DNA of 45,793 nucleotides from JACJWR01 sp964556255 (GCA_964556255.1 CAZKVQ010000023.1:1-45793); one strand, 5' to 3'. Counted from the stretch's first letter, positions 16,863 through 25,409 are shown. Notes: a model not told the origin generated them from the letters alone. Translations and numbers: made by a program.

Positions 16863-18602
16863 TCAGGTGGCGCTGCCGGTGGGCACCTTGGGCGTTGGCA
16901 GATCGACCACCAGCCTGAGGGCTCCCGGGGCGCTCTCCGGGACCACCGGCGCCTTGGGCGCGACCGGAGCCACCTTGCGGTACTCCTCGCCAGCGGCGGG
17001 ACGGGGATCCTCCTCGCCCTTGTTGGGCCACATCGCCATGGCCCGCTCGGCCTGGGCGGTGATGGTCAGCGACGGGTTGACCCCCAGGTTCGCCGACACC
17101 GCAGCACCATCGACCACATGCAGGGTCGGGTAGCCGTGCACCCGATGGTAGGGATCGATAACGCCGGTCTCGGGCGTCGCCGAGATGACCGCGCCACCCA
17201 CGAAGTGGGCCGTCATCGGCGCGTTCACCTGCTCACCGACGTTGCCGGCAGGCCGGCCGCCGATGATCTTTGCCAGTTTGCGTACCGCCTCGTTCGCCAA
17301 CGGGATGGACGCCGGATTGGGGTCTCCCTCCCCCTGCCGGCTGGTAAGGCGCCAGCGACCGAGCTTGGTGCGCTTGCCGAATACGGTCACCGAATTGTCA
17401 TGGTCCTGCATGACCAGGGCGATCACGCCATGCTCCGACCAGCCCTTGACGTTGAGCAGGCGCAGCGCCGCGACCGGATCCTTGGCCATCTGCTTGAGCC
17501 AGGTCCGCCAGCGTGGGACGCCCGGCTCCTCGTCGGTGAGGATCGTCTGCAGCAGACCCATGGAGTTGCTGCCCTTGCCGTAACGCACCGGCTCGATGTG
17601 GGTGTGGGGCTCGGGGAAGAAGCTCGAGGTGATGGCGACACCCTCGGTGTAGTCTTCACCGTTCGTCGCACCCACAGCGCCGACCAGCGACTCGGAGTTC
17701 GTCCGGGACAGGTAGCCCAGCCGACTCGACAGCCGAGGTAGCACCCCGTTGTCACGCATCCGGTGAAGCAGCTTCTGGGTGCTGTAGGTGCCGGCTGCGA
17801 CGATCACCTGATCCGCGGTGAAAGTCCTGCCCTTGCCGGGGCGGCCGGTCCGCTTCGTGGTGACCTGCCAGGGGGCGCCGTCGGTTCCCGGGATCATCGA
17901 GGTGACCAACGTCAGCGGGAAGACCTTGGCGCCTGCCTTCTCGGCGAGACCCAGGTAGTTCTTCGGCAGGGTGTTCTTCGCGTTGTGGCGGCAACCGGTC
18001 ATGCACTCGCCGCACTCGGTGCACCCGGTGCGCTCCGGTCCGACGCCGCCGAAGAACGGGTCGGGCACAGTCTCTCCAGCCGGAGCGTCGAAGAAGACGC
18101 CGACCGGGGTCATCCGGAAGGTGTCACCAACACCCATCTCCTCGGCAAGTTCCTTGATGGCCCGGTCTGACGGAGTCATCGTCGGGTTCTGCGTGACGCC
18201 GAGCATCCGCGTCGCCTGGTCGTAGTAGGGCATCAGTTCAGATCGCCAGTCGGTGATATCGGCCCACTGACGGTCGTTGAAGAACGGGTCCGGCGGCACG
18301 TACAGGGTGTTGGCGTAGATCAGGGATCCGCCACCCACGCCCGCGCCGGCGAGCACGATAACGTGGTTCAGCTTATGGATCCGCTGCAGGCCGGTGAGAC
18401 CGAGCGGTGGCGCCCAGAGGAACCTGCCGACCCGCCATGACGTCTTCGGCATGTCCTTCTCGGTGAATCGACGACCGGCTTCGAGAACCGCAACCCGGTA
18501 GCCCTTCTCGGTCAGCCGTAGCGCCGAGACCGAACCTCCGAAGCCTGAGCCGACGATGACCACATCGAAGTGATCCGAATCCGCTGCCGTGCCTGTCGCC
18601 AT
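16863..18602 (-). CDS. choD: GMC-family flavin oxidoreductase, ChoD-like
   Basis: 579 residues from ATG 18602, which has GAGAGGGAGA directly upstream; longer readings overlap the dehydrogenase gene. The FAD Rossmann motif is GSGFGG (18-23) with Glu41 (VLEAGRR) for the ribose. AGAGVGGGSLIYANTLYVPP and the C-terminal VVDGAAVSANLGVNPSLTI are GMC landmarks. A four-cysteine cluster C-x2-C-x2-C-x3-C lies at 194-204 (CTECGECMTGC). It strongly resembles M. tuberculosis ChoD, which sits beside guaB3-guaB2, as here. ChoD is annotated as cholesterol oxidase, but the natural substrate of non-mycobacterial members is uncertain; a sterol or other hydrophobic alcohol is the safest guess. It lies 20 bp after the semialdehyde dehydrogenase gene, so the pair probably acts in sequence (alcohol, aldehyde, acid). 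Confidence 0.82.
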   Translation of the reverse strand: MATGTAADSDHFDVVIVGSGFGGSVSALRLTEKGYRVAVLEAGRRFTEKDMPKTSWRVGRFLWAPPLGLTGLQRIHKLNHVIVLAGAGVGGGSLIYANTLYVPPDPFFNDRQWADITDWRSELMPYYDQATRMLGVTQNPTMTPSDRAIKELAEEMGVGDTFRMTPVGVFFDAPAGETVPDPFFGGVGPERTGCTECGECMTGCRHNAKNTLPKNYLGLAEKAGAKVFPLTLVTSMIPGTDGAPWQVTTKRTGRPGKGRTFTADQVIVAAGTYSTQKLLHRMRDNGVLPRLSSRLGYLSRTNSESLVGAVGATNGEDYTEGVAITSSFFPEPHTHIEPVRYGKGSNSMGLLQTILTDEEPGVPRWRTWLKQMAKDPVAALRLLNVKGWSEHGVIALVMQDHDNSVTVFGKRTKLGRWRLTSRQGEGDPNPASIPLANEAVRKLAKIIGGRPAGNVGEQVNAPMTAHFVGGAVISATPETGVIDPYHRVHGYPTLHVVDGAAVSANLGVNPSLTITAQAERAMAMWPNKGEEDPRPAAGEEYRKVAPVAPKAPVVPESAPGALRLVVDLPTPKVPTGSAT

Positions 18603-18622
18603 GTTCTCCCTCTCGTGGTGCG

Positions 18623-20221
18623 TCATTTCATACCCAGTCTCTTCATCAAAGCCACGCTCTTGATCAGACCGTCGCCCCACACCTTGTCAGACACTGCATC
18701 GGGTCGGGCGAAGCCCTGCAACCGCTGCACCGAAACAGTCTTGTACTCGGTGTACTTCAACAGCCCTTCCGGGCCGTGCCGACGGCCAAGCCCGGAAAGC
18801 CCATACCCGCCCATCGGAGCGTCGATGCTTGCCCAGGCAGCACCGTAGCCCTCGTTGACGTTGATCGTGCCGGCCTTGAGCCTAGTGGCGATCTCCTTAC
18901 CTCGCCTTGCGGAGCGCGTGACCACGGCTCCGTTGAGGCCGTAGTCGGTGTCGTTGGCCTCGGAGATGGCCTCCTCCACCGATGCCACCCGATAGACACT
19001 GGCGACTGGGCCGAAAGTCTCGTTGCGACAGATGTGCATGTGGTGGTCGACATCGGTGAGCACCGTCGGTTCGTAGAAGTACGGGCCGAGGTCAGGCCGT
19101 GCCCGGCCACCCGCAAGAATCTTCGCCCCGGCGGCCACCGCGTCGTCGACGTGCGCCTGAACCCTGGCCAGCTGTCGGGCGGAAATCAGCGATCCCATGT
19201 CGGAGCCCCAGCCGATGCCCCCCTTCAGGTTGAGACTGTCAGTGCGTCGCACGAGTGCCGACACGAAGTCGTCGTAGATGGCATCCACGACGTAGATGCG
19301 TTCCATCGAGATGCACAGCTGACCCGCGTTCGCGAAGCTGGCGCCGGCCGCGATGGCGGCGGCCCGCTCGACGTCGGCGTCTTCGCAGATGATGAGCGCG
19401 TTCTTACCACCGAGTTCCATGGAGCAGCCGATGAGACGCTCGCCGCAACGAGCCGCGACCGTTCGTCCGACGGCCGTCGATCCGGTGAACATGACGTAGT
19501 CGGCGCGATCCGTCACCAGCGGCCCGACCTCAGCCCCCTCACCGTTAACGACATTCAGCACCCCCTCGGGGAGTCCGGCTTCGAAGAGCAGCTCGACGAC
19601 CCACAGCGCGGTGTACATCGTCTGAACATCCGGCTTGAGCACGATGGTGTTGCCGGCCATCAGCGCAGCCAGCACGTCGCTGATGGACAACGTCAGCGGG
19701 TAGTTCCAGGGCGAGATGACCCCGATCACGCCGATCGGTTCGTGGCGCACCCGGGTGCTGGTGAGCAGCGGGATCGCCCCTTTGCGCCGCGACGGTTTGA
19801 GCACCTGGGCGGCGGTGCGGGCGTAGTAGCGCGACGTGATCAGGACGTCGGCCAGTTCTTCGGCCGCATGGCCGCGCGCCTTGCCCGTTTCGAGTTGAAC
19901 GATGTCCAGCCCCTCGGCACGCCGGGCGAATACGAGGTCGTGGAAGCGCAGCAGCACCCGCGCGCGAGTCGCGACGTCGGTGGCGGACCACGACGGGAAG
20001 TGCCGTCGTGCCACCCGGAAGGCAACCTCCACGTCGTCGATCGACGAGACGGGGACGGCCGGTAGCGGCGACCCGTCCAGCGGCGCGGTGCCGACCGTCA
20101 CGCCCGAGTCCCCGCTCGACGTCACCCGGGATCTGAGCAGCCGCGTCATCTCGGCGGAGAGCACGCAATCGGCGAGTGGCGTGCTGCTGTCGGGCGTGGT
20201 AACCGTGTCGCTCAATGTCAT
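18623..20221 (-). CDS. gabD2: NAD(P)-dependent aldehyde dehydrogenase, succinate-semialdehyde type (GabD2-like)
   Basis: 532 residues. It is a complete ALDH: Asn173 in SPWNYP, Lys196 in LKP, the cofactor loop FTGSTAVG, the general base Glu269 in MELGGKN and the nucleophile Cys303 in AGQLCISMER. The overall sequence looks like actinobacterial succinic semialdehyde dehydrogenase GabD2, but substrate assignment within ALDHs is weak, and linkage to the ChoD-like oxidase allows another aldehyde. ATG 20221 is six bases from TAGGGT and has no Shine-Dalgarno. The L,D-transpeptidase gene diverges 115 bp away. choD follows after 20 bp. Confidence 0.8.
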   Translation of the reverse strand: MTLSDTVTTPDSSTPLADCVLSAEMTRLLRSRVTSSGDSGVTVGTAPLDGSPLPAVPVSSIDDVEVAFRVARRHFPSWSATDVATRARVLLRFHDLVFARRAEGLDIVQLETGKARGHAAEELADVLITSRYYARTAAQVLKPSRRKGAIPLLTSTRVRHEPIGVIGVISPWNYPLTLSISDVLAALMAGNTIVLKPDVQTMYTALWVVELLFEAGLPEGVLNVVNGEGAEVGPLVTDRADYVMFTGSTAVGRTVAARCGERLIGCSMELGGKNALIICEDADVERAAAIAAGASFANAGQLCISMERIYVVDAIYDDFVSALVRRTDSLNLKGGIGWGSDMGSLISARQLARVQAHVDDAVAAGAKILAGGRARPDLGPYFYEPTVLTDVDHHMHICRNETFGPVASVYRVASVEEAISEANDTDYGLNGAVVTRSARRGKEIATRLKAGTINVNEGYGAAWASIDAPMGGYGLSGLGRRHGPEGLLKYTEYKTVSVQRLQGFARPDAVSDKVWGDGLIKSVALMKRLGMK

Positions 20222-20227
20222 TGGCCC

Positions 20228-20233
20228 ACCCTA
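20228..20233 (-). promoter_or_regulatory. Leaderless-type -10 (TAGGGT) of the aldehyde dehydrogenase gene
   Basis: TAGGGT ends six bases before ATG 20221 and would drive the dehydrogenase-choD pair. Confidence 0.55.
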
Positions 20234-20323
20234 CGACCTATACCCGCCCGGTGGAATAGCCAACGAGCGCGTCGTTGCATGCGGTCGGCGAGAATCGGCA
20301 CTGCGCGCAGCAAGCCCGGTTGC

Positions 20324-20329
20324 TACCGT
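20324..20329 (+). promoter_or_regulatory. Leaderless-type -10 (TACCGT) of the L,D-transpeptidase gene
   Basis: TACCGT ends seven bases before GTG 20337. It overlaps the alternative start GTG 20328, which argues for the downstream GTG. Confidence 0.5.
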
Positions 20330-20336
20330 GGAGAAG

Positions 20337-21125
20337 GTGTCCAGCCTTCGCACGATAGCCCGCCGTGCAGGCGCCATTGCGGTCGTTGCAGCGACCACGC
20401 TCCCGGTGCTGCCGGCGCTGGCCCAGGCCGCCCCCGCCGGCCAATGGCAGGACACGTCCGCCGGCGAGGCGCTGGCCGTGCCATCACCGACCAAACCCAC
20501 GCCGGCGCCCTTCGGCCCAGAGGTACGAGCGAAGCTCGCCAGCCTCGGACTCTGGTTCGGCAACCGCCCGGTCGGGGTGGACCAAACACGGTGGACCATG
20601 CGCAGCGTCTGCCTGTGGCGGGAGTTGACCCATGGCCGACCCTCGCGCGCCACGCCGTCGCCCTCCGAGGTACGCGCGTTACTGGCCACGAAACGCGTCG
20701 ATCCCCGCATCCCTACCCCGTTGGTGGGCACATCGGCAATGGTCAACATGACCTGCCAGGCGGCCTACCTGGTTAAGGGCGACCGCATCACCGGAGTGTT
20801 CCCGGTCTCCACCGGCGCCAACAAGACCACCCTTGCCACCCGCACCGGCATGAAGACCGTGTGGAATCGGGTGTGGGGCTGGGATTTCAGTTGGGAGTAC
20901 CCCGAACCCGACGGGCAGCCGGGCTTGTACCGGCCGGTCTACTTCGACCGCGGGATCGCGTTCCATGGCATCCGACAGCCGATCGACACCATTCCGAGGT
21001 CGCACGGCTGCGTGCGCACGAACCGCGCCGATCAGGACCGCATCTTCGATGCTCTGCCGGTGGGTTCACGGGTGTGGGTCTACGGCGACTACTGGGCGCG
21101 TTTCACCTCTGGCTTCGGGCTGTAG
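20337..21125 (+). CDS. Secreted L,D-transpeptidase (YkuD domain)
   Basis: 262 residues from GTG 20337; GTG 20328 would add three. A signal peptide (basic RTIARRAG, hydrophobic core, cleavage near ALAQA) leads into a Pro-rich linker. A ~60-residue segment then contains FGPEVRAKLASLGLWFGN, resembling peptidoglycan-binding helices. The C-terminal YkuD domain has His210 (AFHGIRQP) and the catalytic SHGCVR with His223 and Cys225. It should form 3-3 cross-links or attach groups to peptidoglycan outside the membrane. It is divergent from the dehydrogenase gene and convergent with guaB3, 23 bp apart. I see no strong terminator in that gap. Confidence 0.87.
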   Translation: MSSLRTIARRAGAIAVVAATTLPVLPALAQAAPAGQWQDTSAGEALAVPSPTKPTPAPFGPEVRAKLASLGLWFGNRPVGVDQTRWTMRSVCLWRELTHGRPSRATPSPSEVRALLATKRVDPRIPTPLVGTSAMVNMTCQAAYLVKGDRITGVFPVSTGANKTTLATRTGMKTVWNRVWGWDFSWEYPEPDGQPGLYRPVYFDRGIAFHGIRQPIDTIPRSHGCVRTNRADQDRIFDALPVGSRVWVYGDYWARFTSGFGL

Positions 21126-21148
21126 GTGCTCGAATCCTCAGCTGCGGA

Positions 21149-22258
21149 TCAGCCGCGGATCACCATGTCCACCCGCTGGAACTCCTTCAGGTCGGCGTAA
21201 CCACAGGTGGCAATGGCACGCCGAAGTGCCTCGGCGATGTTCATGGTGCCGTCACCAACAACCGACGGCCCGAGCATGATCTGCTCGAGAGTGCCCACCG
21301 TGCCCAAGTCGACCATCTCGCCGCGGGGCAGGGTGGCGTGCACCGCCTCGGAACCCCAATGACGACCACGTCCGGGGGCATCATCAGCCCGTGCCAGCAT
21401 CGAGCCGACCATCACCGCGTCAGCGCCACAGGCGATCGCCTTCACCACGTCGCCGGTGAGGCCCATGGCGCCGTCGGCGATGACCTGCACGTAGCGGCCA
21501 CCCGACTCATCGAGGTAGTCCCGTCGGGCCTCCGCGACGTCGGCGACGGCGGTGGCCATCGGCACCCGGATGCCGAGAACTTGGTGGTTGGTATGGGTAG
21601 CACCGCCACCGAAGCCCACCAGCACGCCGGCCACCCCGGCCCGCATCAGGTGCAGCGCGGCCGAGTAGGTGGCGACGCCGCCCACCACCACCGGCACATC
21701 GAGGTCGTACACGAACTGCTTGAGATTCAACGGGGTACCGGTCGATGCCACGTGCTCGGCGCTCACGGTCGTGCCTCGGATAACGAAGACGTCCACACCT
21801 GAGGACAGCACGATGTCGGCGTACTCCTGGGTGCGTTGCGGGGAGAGGGCGGCGGCGACGGTCCCACCTTGGGCGCGCAATTCCGCCAACCGGGCCGCCA
21901 TCAATTCGCCCGAGATGGGGGCCGCGTAGAGCTCCTGCAATCGCCGGTTGGCCTTGCCCGGGTCGAGTTCGGTGATCTCGGCCAAGACCGCCGCCGGGTC
22001 CTCGTAGCGGGTCCATAGGCCCTCGAGGTTGAGCACCGGAAGCGCGCCCAGGTCGCTGATGCTCTGGGCGGTCGCCGGCGACACCACCGAGTCCATGGGA
22101 GCCGCCATGACCGGCAGGTCGAAGGTGTAGGCGTCTAGCCGCCAGCCGATCCGGCACTCCTGCGGGTCGCGGGTACGCCGGCTAGGGGCCACCGCGACAT
22201 CGTCGAACGAGTAGGCGGGGCGTGCGCGCCGGGAGCGGCCGAATTCGATCGCGTTCAC
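21149..22258 (-). CDS. guaB3: GuaB3 family IMP dehydrogenase-related protein
   Basis: 369 residues, an IMPDH/GMP reductase TIM barrel without CBS domains. It aligns without gaps to the GuaB encoded just upstream across the active-site loop (residues 207-233), but the catalytic Cys is His222 here (GGGATHTN against GPGSICTT). MAAPMDSVVSP and QVIADGAMGLTGDVVKAIACGADAVMVGSMLA are barrel landmarks. A cyanobacterial GuaB3 has been reported as a GMP reductase; the Cys-to-His change makes that activity doubtful here, so a regulatory or other role is possible. GTG 22258 lies seven bases after TACAGT. guaB ends 45 bp upstream. Confidence 0.85.
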   Translation of the reverse strand: MNAIEFGRSRRARPAYSFDDVAVAPSRRTRDPQECRIGWRLDAYTFDLPVMAAPMDSVVSPATAQSISDLGALPVLNLEGLWTRYEDPAAVLAEITELDPGKANRRLQELYAAPISGELMAARLAELRAQGGTVAAALSPQRTQEYADIVLSSGVDVFVIRGTTVSAEHVASTGTPLNLKQFVYDLDVPVVVGGVATYSAALHLMRAGVAGVLVGFGGGATHTNHQVLGIRVPMATAVADVAEARRDYLDESGGRYVQVIADGAMGLTGDVVKAIACGADAVMVGSMLARADDAPGRGRHWGSEAVHATLPRGEMVDLGTVGTLEQIMLGPSVVGDGTMNIAEALRRAIATCGYADLKEFQRVDMVIRG

Positions 22259-22265
22259 GTCGGCA

Positions 22266-22271
22266 ACTGTA
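22266..22271 (-). promoter_or_regulatory. Leaderless-type -10 (TACAGT) of guaB3
   Basis: TACAGT ends seven bases before GTG 22258 in the 45-bp gap after guaB, suggesting guaB3 can be transcribed separately. Confidence 0.5.
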
Positions 22272-22303
22272 GCCGCGACGGTCGACTGCCGGGCCCCGAG
22301 ACC

Positions 22304-23800
22304 TCAGTTGCTGCGGTAGTTGGGCGCCTCGACGGTCATCTGGATGTCGTGCGGATGCGACTCGCGCAGACCCGCGGGCGTGATCCGGACGAATTGACCG
22401 TCCCGCTGCAGGTCGGCGATGGTTGCCGCGCCCGCGTAGCCCATCGAAGCACGCAGCCCGCCGATCAGCTGGTGAGCCACCACGCTGAGACGGCCGCGGT
22501 AGGGCACCTGCCCCTCGATCCCCTCCGGCACGAGCTTGTCATCGCTGAGGACGTCATCCTGGAAGTACCTGTCCTTCGAGTAGGACCTGGCCTGCCCGCG
22601 GCTCTGCATGGCGCCGAGGGAACCCATCCCCCGATACTGCTTGAACTGCTTGCCGTTGACGAAGATGATCTCGCCGGGGGCCTCATCGCAGCCGGCCAGC
22701 AGCGACCCGAGCATCACGGTATCCGCGCCGGCCACCAGCGCCTTGGCGATGTCCCCGGAGTACTGCAACCCACCGTCACCGATCACCGGGACACCTGCGG
22801 GACCGGCCGCCTTGGCCGCCTCCCGGATGGCGCTTACTTGCGGGACTCCGACGCCGGCTACGACCCTGGTCGTGCAGATGGATCCGGGTCCGACTCCCAC
22901 CTTGATCCCGTCGGCGCCGGCATCGATCAGCGCCTGGGCGCCGGCCCGGGTGGCGACGTTACCCCCGACGACATCGACATCGGTGGCGGCCTTCACCTTG
23001 GCCACCATCTCGAGCACGGCGCGGGAGTGCCCATGGGCGGTGTCGACGACGAGGAAGTCCACACCGGCCTCGACAAGGGCGGCGGCCCGGGCCTGCGCGT
23101 CGTCCCCCACACCTACCGCTGCGCCGACTATCAGGCGGCCGTCGGGATCTTTCGTGGCGTGCGGGTACTGCTCGCGTTTCACGAAGTCCTTGACCGTGAT
23201 GAGCCCCTGCAGGCGGCCAGCGTCGTCAACCAGTGGCAGCTTCTCCACCTTGTGGGCGCGCAGCAGGTCCAGCGCGGACTCCGGGTCGATTCCCACGTGG
23301 CCGGTGACAAGCGGCATCGGGGTCATCACGTCGCGCACGAGTTGGCTCATGTCGTCTTCGAAACGCATGTCGCGGTTCGTGACGATGCCCAGCAACCGAC
23401 CCGAGTCGTCCACTACCGGAACCCCCGAGATCCGGAAGCGGCCGCACAGTTCGTCGACGTGCGCAAGCGTGTCGTCGGGAAGGCACGTAACGGGGTCGGT
23501 GACCATCCCGGCCTCGGAACGTTTCACGAGGTCAACCTGCGTCGCCTGATCGGCGATGGACAGATTGCGATGCAGCACGCCGGCCCCACCGAACCGGGCC
23601 ATGGCGATCGCCATCCGGGCCTCGGTGACGGTGTCCATGGCACTGGAGAGCAACGGGACCCGCAGCGAGATGTTCCGACTCAGCCTCGATGAGGTGTCGA
23701 CTTCACTCGGAATGACATCGGACTCGGCCGGCAGTAACAGCACATCGTCGTAGGTCAGACCGAGAAGGGCCATCTTCGGATCATCGTCATGGCGCTCCAT
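22304..23800 (-). CDS. guaB: IMP dehydrogenase
   Basis: NAD-dependent oxidation of IMP to XMP, the committed step to GMP. It has 498 residues from ATG 23800. The catalytic barrel is split by a CBS pair (about 98-215). The nucleophile is Cys309 in GPGSICTT. SSAMDTVTEARMA, GDGGLQYSGDIAKAL and the flap region MGSLGAM are all present. A GTG six bases upstream is in frame, but the ATG sits six bases after TAGCCT, the leaderless arrangement, so I prefer it. guaB3 and then, beyond the L,D-transpeptidase, guaA follow on the same strand. The bldM-like gene ends 48 bp upstream. Confidence 0.97.
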   Translation of the reverse strand: MERHDDDPKMALLGLTYDDVLLLPAESDVIPSEVDTSSRLSRNISLRVPLLSSAMDTVTEARMAIAMARFGGAGVLHRNLSIADQATQVDLVKRSEAGMVTDPVTCLPDDTLAHVDELCGRFRISGVPVVDDSGRLLGIVTNRDMRFEDDMSQLVRDVMTPMPLVTGHVGIDPESALDLLRAHKVEKLPLVDDAGRLQGLITVKDFVKREQYPHATKDPDGRLIVGAAVGVGDDAQARAAALVEAGVDFLVVDTAHGHSRAVLEMVAKVKAATDVDVVGGNVATRAGAQALIDAGADGIKVGVGPGSICTTRVVAGVGVPQVSAIREAAKAAGPAGVPVIGDGGLQYSGDIAKALVAGADTVMLGSLLAGCDEAPGEIIFVNGKQFKQYRGMGSLGAMQSRGQARSYSKDRYFQDDVLSDDKLVPEGIEGQVPYRGRLSVVAHQLIGGLRASMGYAGAATIADLQRDGQFVRITPAGLRESHPHDIQMTVEAPNYRSN

Positions 23801-23806
23801 GGGCAC

Positions 23807-23812
23807 AGGCTA
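23807..23812 (-). promoter_or_regulatory. Leaderless-type -10 (TAGCCT) of guaB
   Basis: TAGCCT ends six bases before ATG 23800. No Shine-Dalgarno precedes either candidate start. Confidence 0.55.
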
Positions 23813-23848
23813 CCCGCCGTCGCTCGAGGCAGCTGAGGGGCTGGCGAC

Positions 23849-24451
23849 TCAGGAGAGCAGTCCCCAGCGGAATCCGGTGGCCACGGCCGCCGCGCGGTCC
23901 GCGGCTCCCAGCTTGCGAAAGAGTCGGCGGGCGTGCGTCTTCACGGTGTCCTCGGAGATGAAGAGCTGGCGCCCGATCCCGCTGTTCGACAGGCCATTGG
24001 ACATACCCTGCAACACCTGCTGCTCGCGCTCGGTCAGCACTGGGCGTGGCCCCTCGGGCACCTCTCGGGTCACCGCACTAGCACGGGGGCTGCTCGCCAG
24101 CAGCGAGATCAAGACGGCCAACTCCTCGCGTGATGCGTCCTTCGCGATGTAGCCGCGGGCTCCGTCGACGGCAGCCCGACCGACGGCCTCCGGGTCGGCG
24201 GCTTGGGTGAGCATCACCACGGTCGCATTCGGATGGGCACCGATCAGCCTGCGCGCAGCCTCGACTCCGCCGATACCGGGCATCCGGATGTCCATCAACA
24301 CGAGATCCGGATGGTCGGTCTCGTAGCGGGCCAACGCTTCCTCACCGCTGCCCGCAGTCACCACACGGTCCACCCCGGGAAGCATGGCCACCGTTCGTCG
24401 AATTGCGTCCCGGTGCATCGGGGCGTCATCGCAGACCAGTACTGAAGTCAC
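23849..24451 (-). CDS. bldM: BldM-like LuxR/FixJ-type response regulator
   Basis: 200 residues from GTG 24451 (VTSVLVCDDAP), which matches the N-terminus I remember for Streptomyces BldM; a longer open frame upstream is not homologous. The receiver domain (1-120) keeps Asp8/Asp9, the phospho-acceptor Asp54 (LVLMDIRMPG), Thr82 and Lys104, so the pocket is intact. The C-terminal LuxR helix-turn-helix (about 138-195) reads LTEREQQVLQGMSNGLSN then EDTVKTHARRLFRKLGA. BldM acts in development in Streptomyces without a known kinase; none is encoded nearby here. The order groESL-whiD-...-bldM-guaB is as in Streptomyces. It is 49 bp downstream of the TPR-like gene. The target genes are unknown. Confidence 0.85.
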   Translation of the reverse strand: MTSVLVCDDAPMHRDAIRRTVAMLPGVDRVVTAGSGEEALARYETDHPDLVLMDIRMPGIGGVEAARRLIGAHPNATVVMLTQAADPEAVGRAAVDGARGYIAKDASREELAVLISLLASSPRASAVTREVPEGPRPVLTEREQQVLQGMSNGLSNSGIGRQLFISEDTVKTHARRLFRKLGAADRAAAVATGFRWGLLS

Positions 24452-24500
24452 ATTCGTTGGAATCGGCAGGCGGACGTTTGGACTTGAGACGACTCGGGCG

Positions 24501-25397
24501 TCAATTGCCGAGCAGCAACGGCGCCACATCGGGTCGGGCAGCGAACTCAGTGGCGAGCTCGGCGGGTAGGTCCGCGGCGATGATCCGGACCGCATGCTCC
24601 GCCGACCGTCGAGACCGTTCCGCCTCGTCCGGCTGCGAGTTGCGTAGCACGACCGCCAGCAGCCCGCGGGTCGCCCAGACCAACGGCCAGGCGCCGAGGG
24701 ACTCCGCCAACAGGGCCGCCCGACCCAGCGTCTGCATCGCGCTCGGGTCATTGAGCGACTGTTGTGCGACAGCCAGGAATGACAGGCTTTTCGCGACGTG
24801 TCGGGGGGCGCCCACGTGTTCCGCCTCAGCCACCGAGCGCGCCAGCGCGGCCGCCGCATCCGCGGGTCGGTCCAACAGAAGGGCCACCTCGGCCTGCACC
24901 CAGCCCAATCTGACACGCTCGCGCCACCACTCAGAGGTGTCCCCGCAGAGGGACCGGGCCCTTGTCAGTTCATCAAGGGCAATCTGGGACTCGCCGAGGC
25001 CGACGGCATCCGCGCTCAGGCCGAGGGCGGAATCGAAGGCCACGAAGGGATCATCCGGCGCCACTTGCTGGGCCCACTCGTCGTAGCTGCGGGCCTCCGC
25101 GAACCGGCCCACTTGACGGTGGATCGAGGACAGGGTGCCGGCCGCCATCGCCGCGTAGTGCCGGCGTGCAGCGTCGGCGTTGGCCGGCAACTCGAGCAGC
25201 GGCTGAAGTTGCGCGGCCGCCCCGCCGAACATCCCACCGGCGGCCAGGCAGACGCCCAACAACCACTGGGCCCGAGGGCGATTGGGGTCAGACTGCCAGG
25301 CGGAGTACAGGAACTGCTGAAGGGGTGCGATGCCGTCGGACGGCCGACCGTGGAATGCGGCCCGTTCGCCGGATTCGAGGAGCGCCGCTTCTGCCAC
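24501..25397 (-). CDS. TPR-like helical-repeat protein, unknown function
   Basis: 298 residues, almost wholly alpha-helical and Ala/Leu-rich. Repeating helix pairs with small residues at TPR-like spacing run from about 40 to 290 (LLGVCLAAGGMFGGAAAQ, IHRQVGRFAEARSYDEWA, ALLLDRPADAAAALARSV). It has no signal peptide, membrane helix, DNA-binding domain or enzyme motif. I do not recognise a named family; it resembles the repeat region of large LuxR/MalT-type regulators without their other domains. GTG 25397 is six bases from TACCAT. It is followed by the bldM-like gene after 49 bp and preceded by the MerR/B12 gene, so it may be a protein partner of one of them; this is positional inference only. 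Confidence 0.65.
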   Translation of the reverse strand: MAEAALLESGERAAFHGRPSDGIAPLQQFLYSAWQSDPNRPRAQWLLGVCLAAGGMFGGAAAQLQPLLELPANADAARRHYAAMAAGTLSSIHRQVGRFAEARSYDEWAQQVAPDDPFVAFDSALGLSADAVGLGESQIALDELTRARSLCGDTSEWWRERVRLGWVQAEVALLLDRPADAAAALARSVAEAEHVGAPRHVAKSLSFLAVAQQSLNDPSAMQTLGRAALLAESLGAWPLVWATRGLLAVVLRNSQPDEAERSRRSAEHAVRIIAADLPAELATEFAARPDVAPLLLGN

Positions 25398-25403
25398 ACC
25401 CGC

Positions 25404-25409
25404 ATGGTA
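25404..25409 (-). promoter_or_regulatory. Leaderless-type -10 (TACCAT) of the TPR-like gene
   Basis: TACCAT ends six bases before GTG 25397, in the 57-bp gap after the MerR/B12 gene. It could drive the TPR-like and bldM-like genes together. Confidence 0.5.

Noticed and set aside
15426..17741. Open plus-strand frame of 771 codons opposite guaA and choD
   Set aside because: Same reason; composition is that of a reverse frame and both underlying genes have complete motifs.
21126..21148. Terminator between the L,D-transpeptidase gene and guaB3
   Set aside because: At most a four-base stem; too weak to call.
24452..24916. N-terminal extension of the BldM-like frame
   Set aside because: It overlaps the TPR-like gene, is Arg/Ser/Trp-rich and not homologous; BldM starts at the equivalent of GTG 24451.
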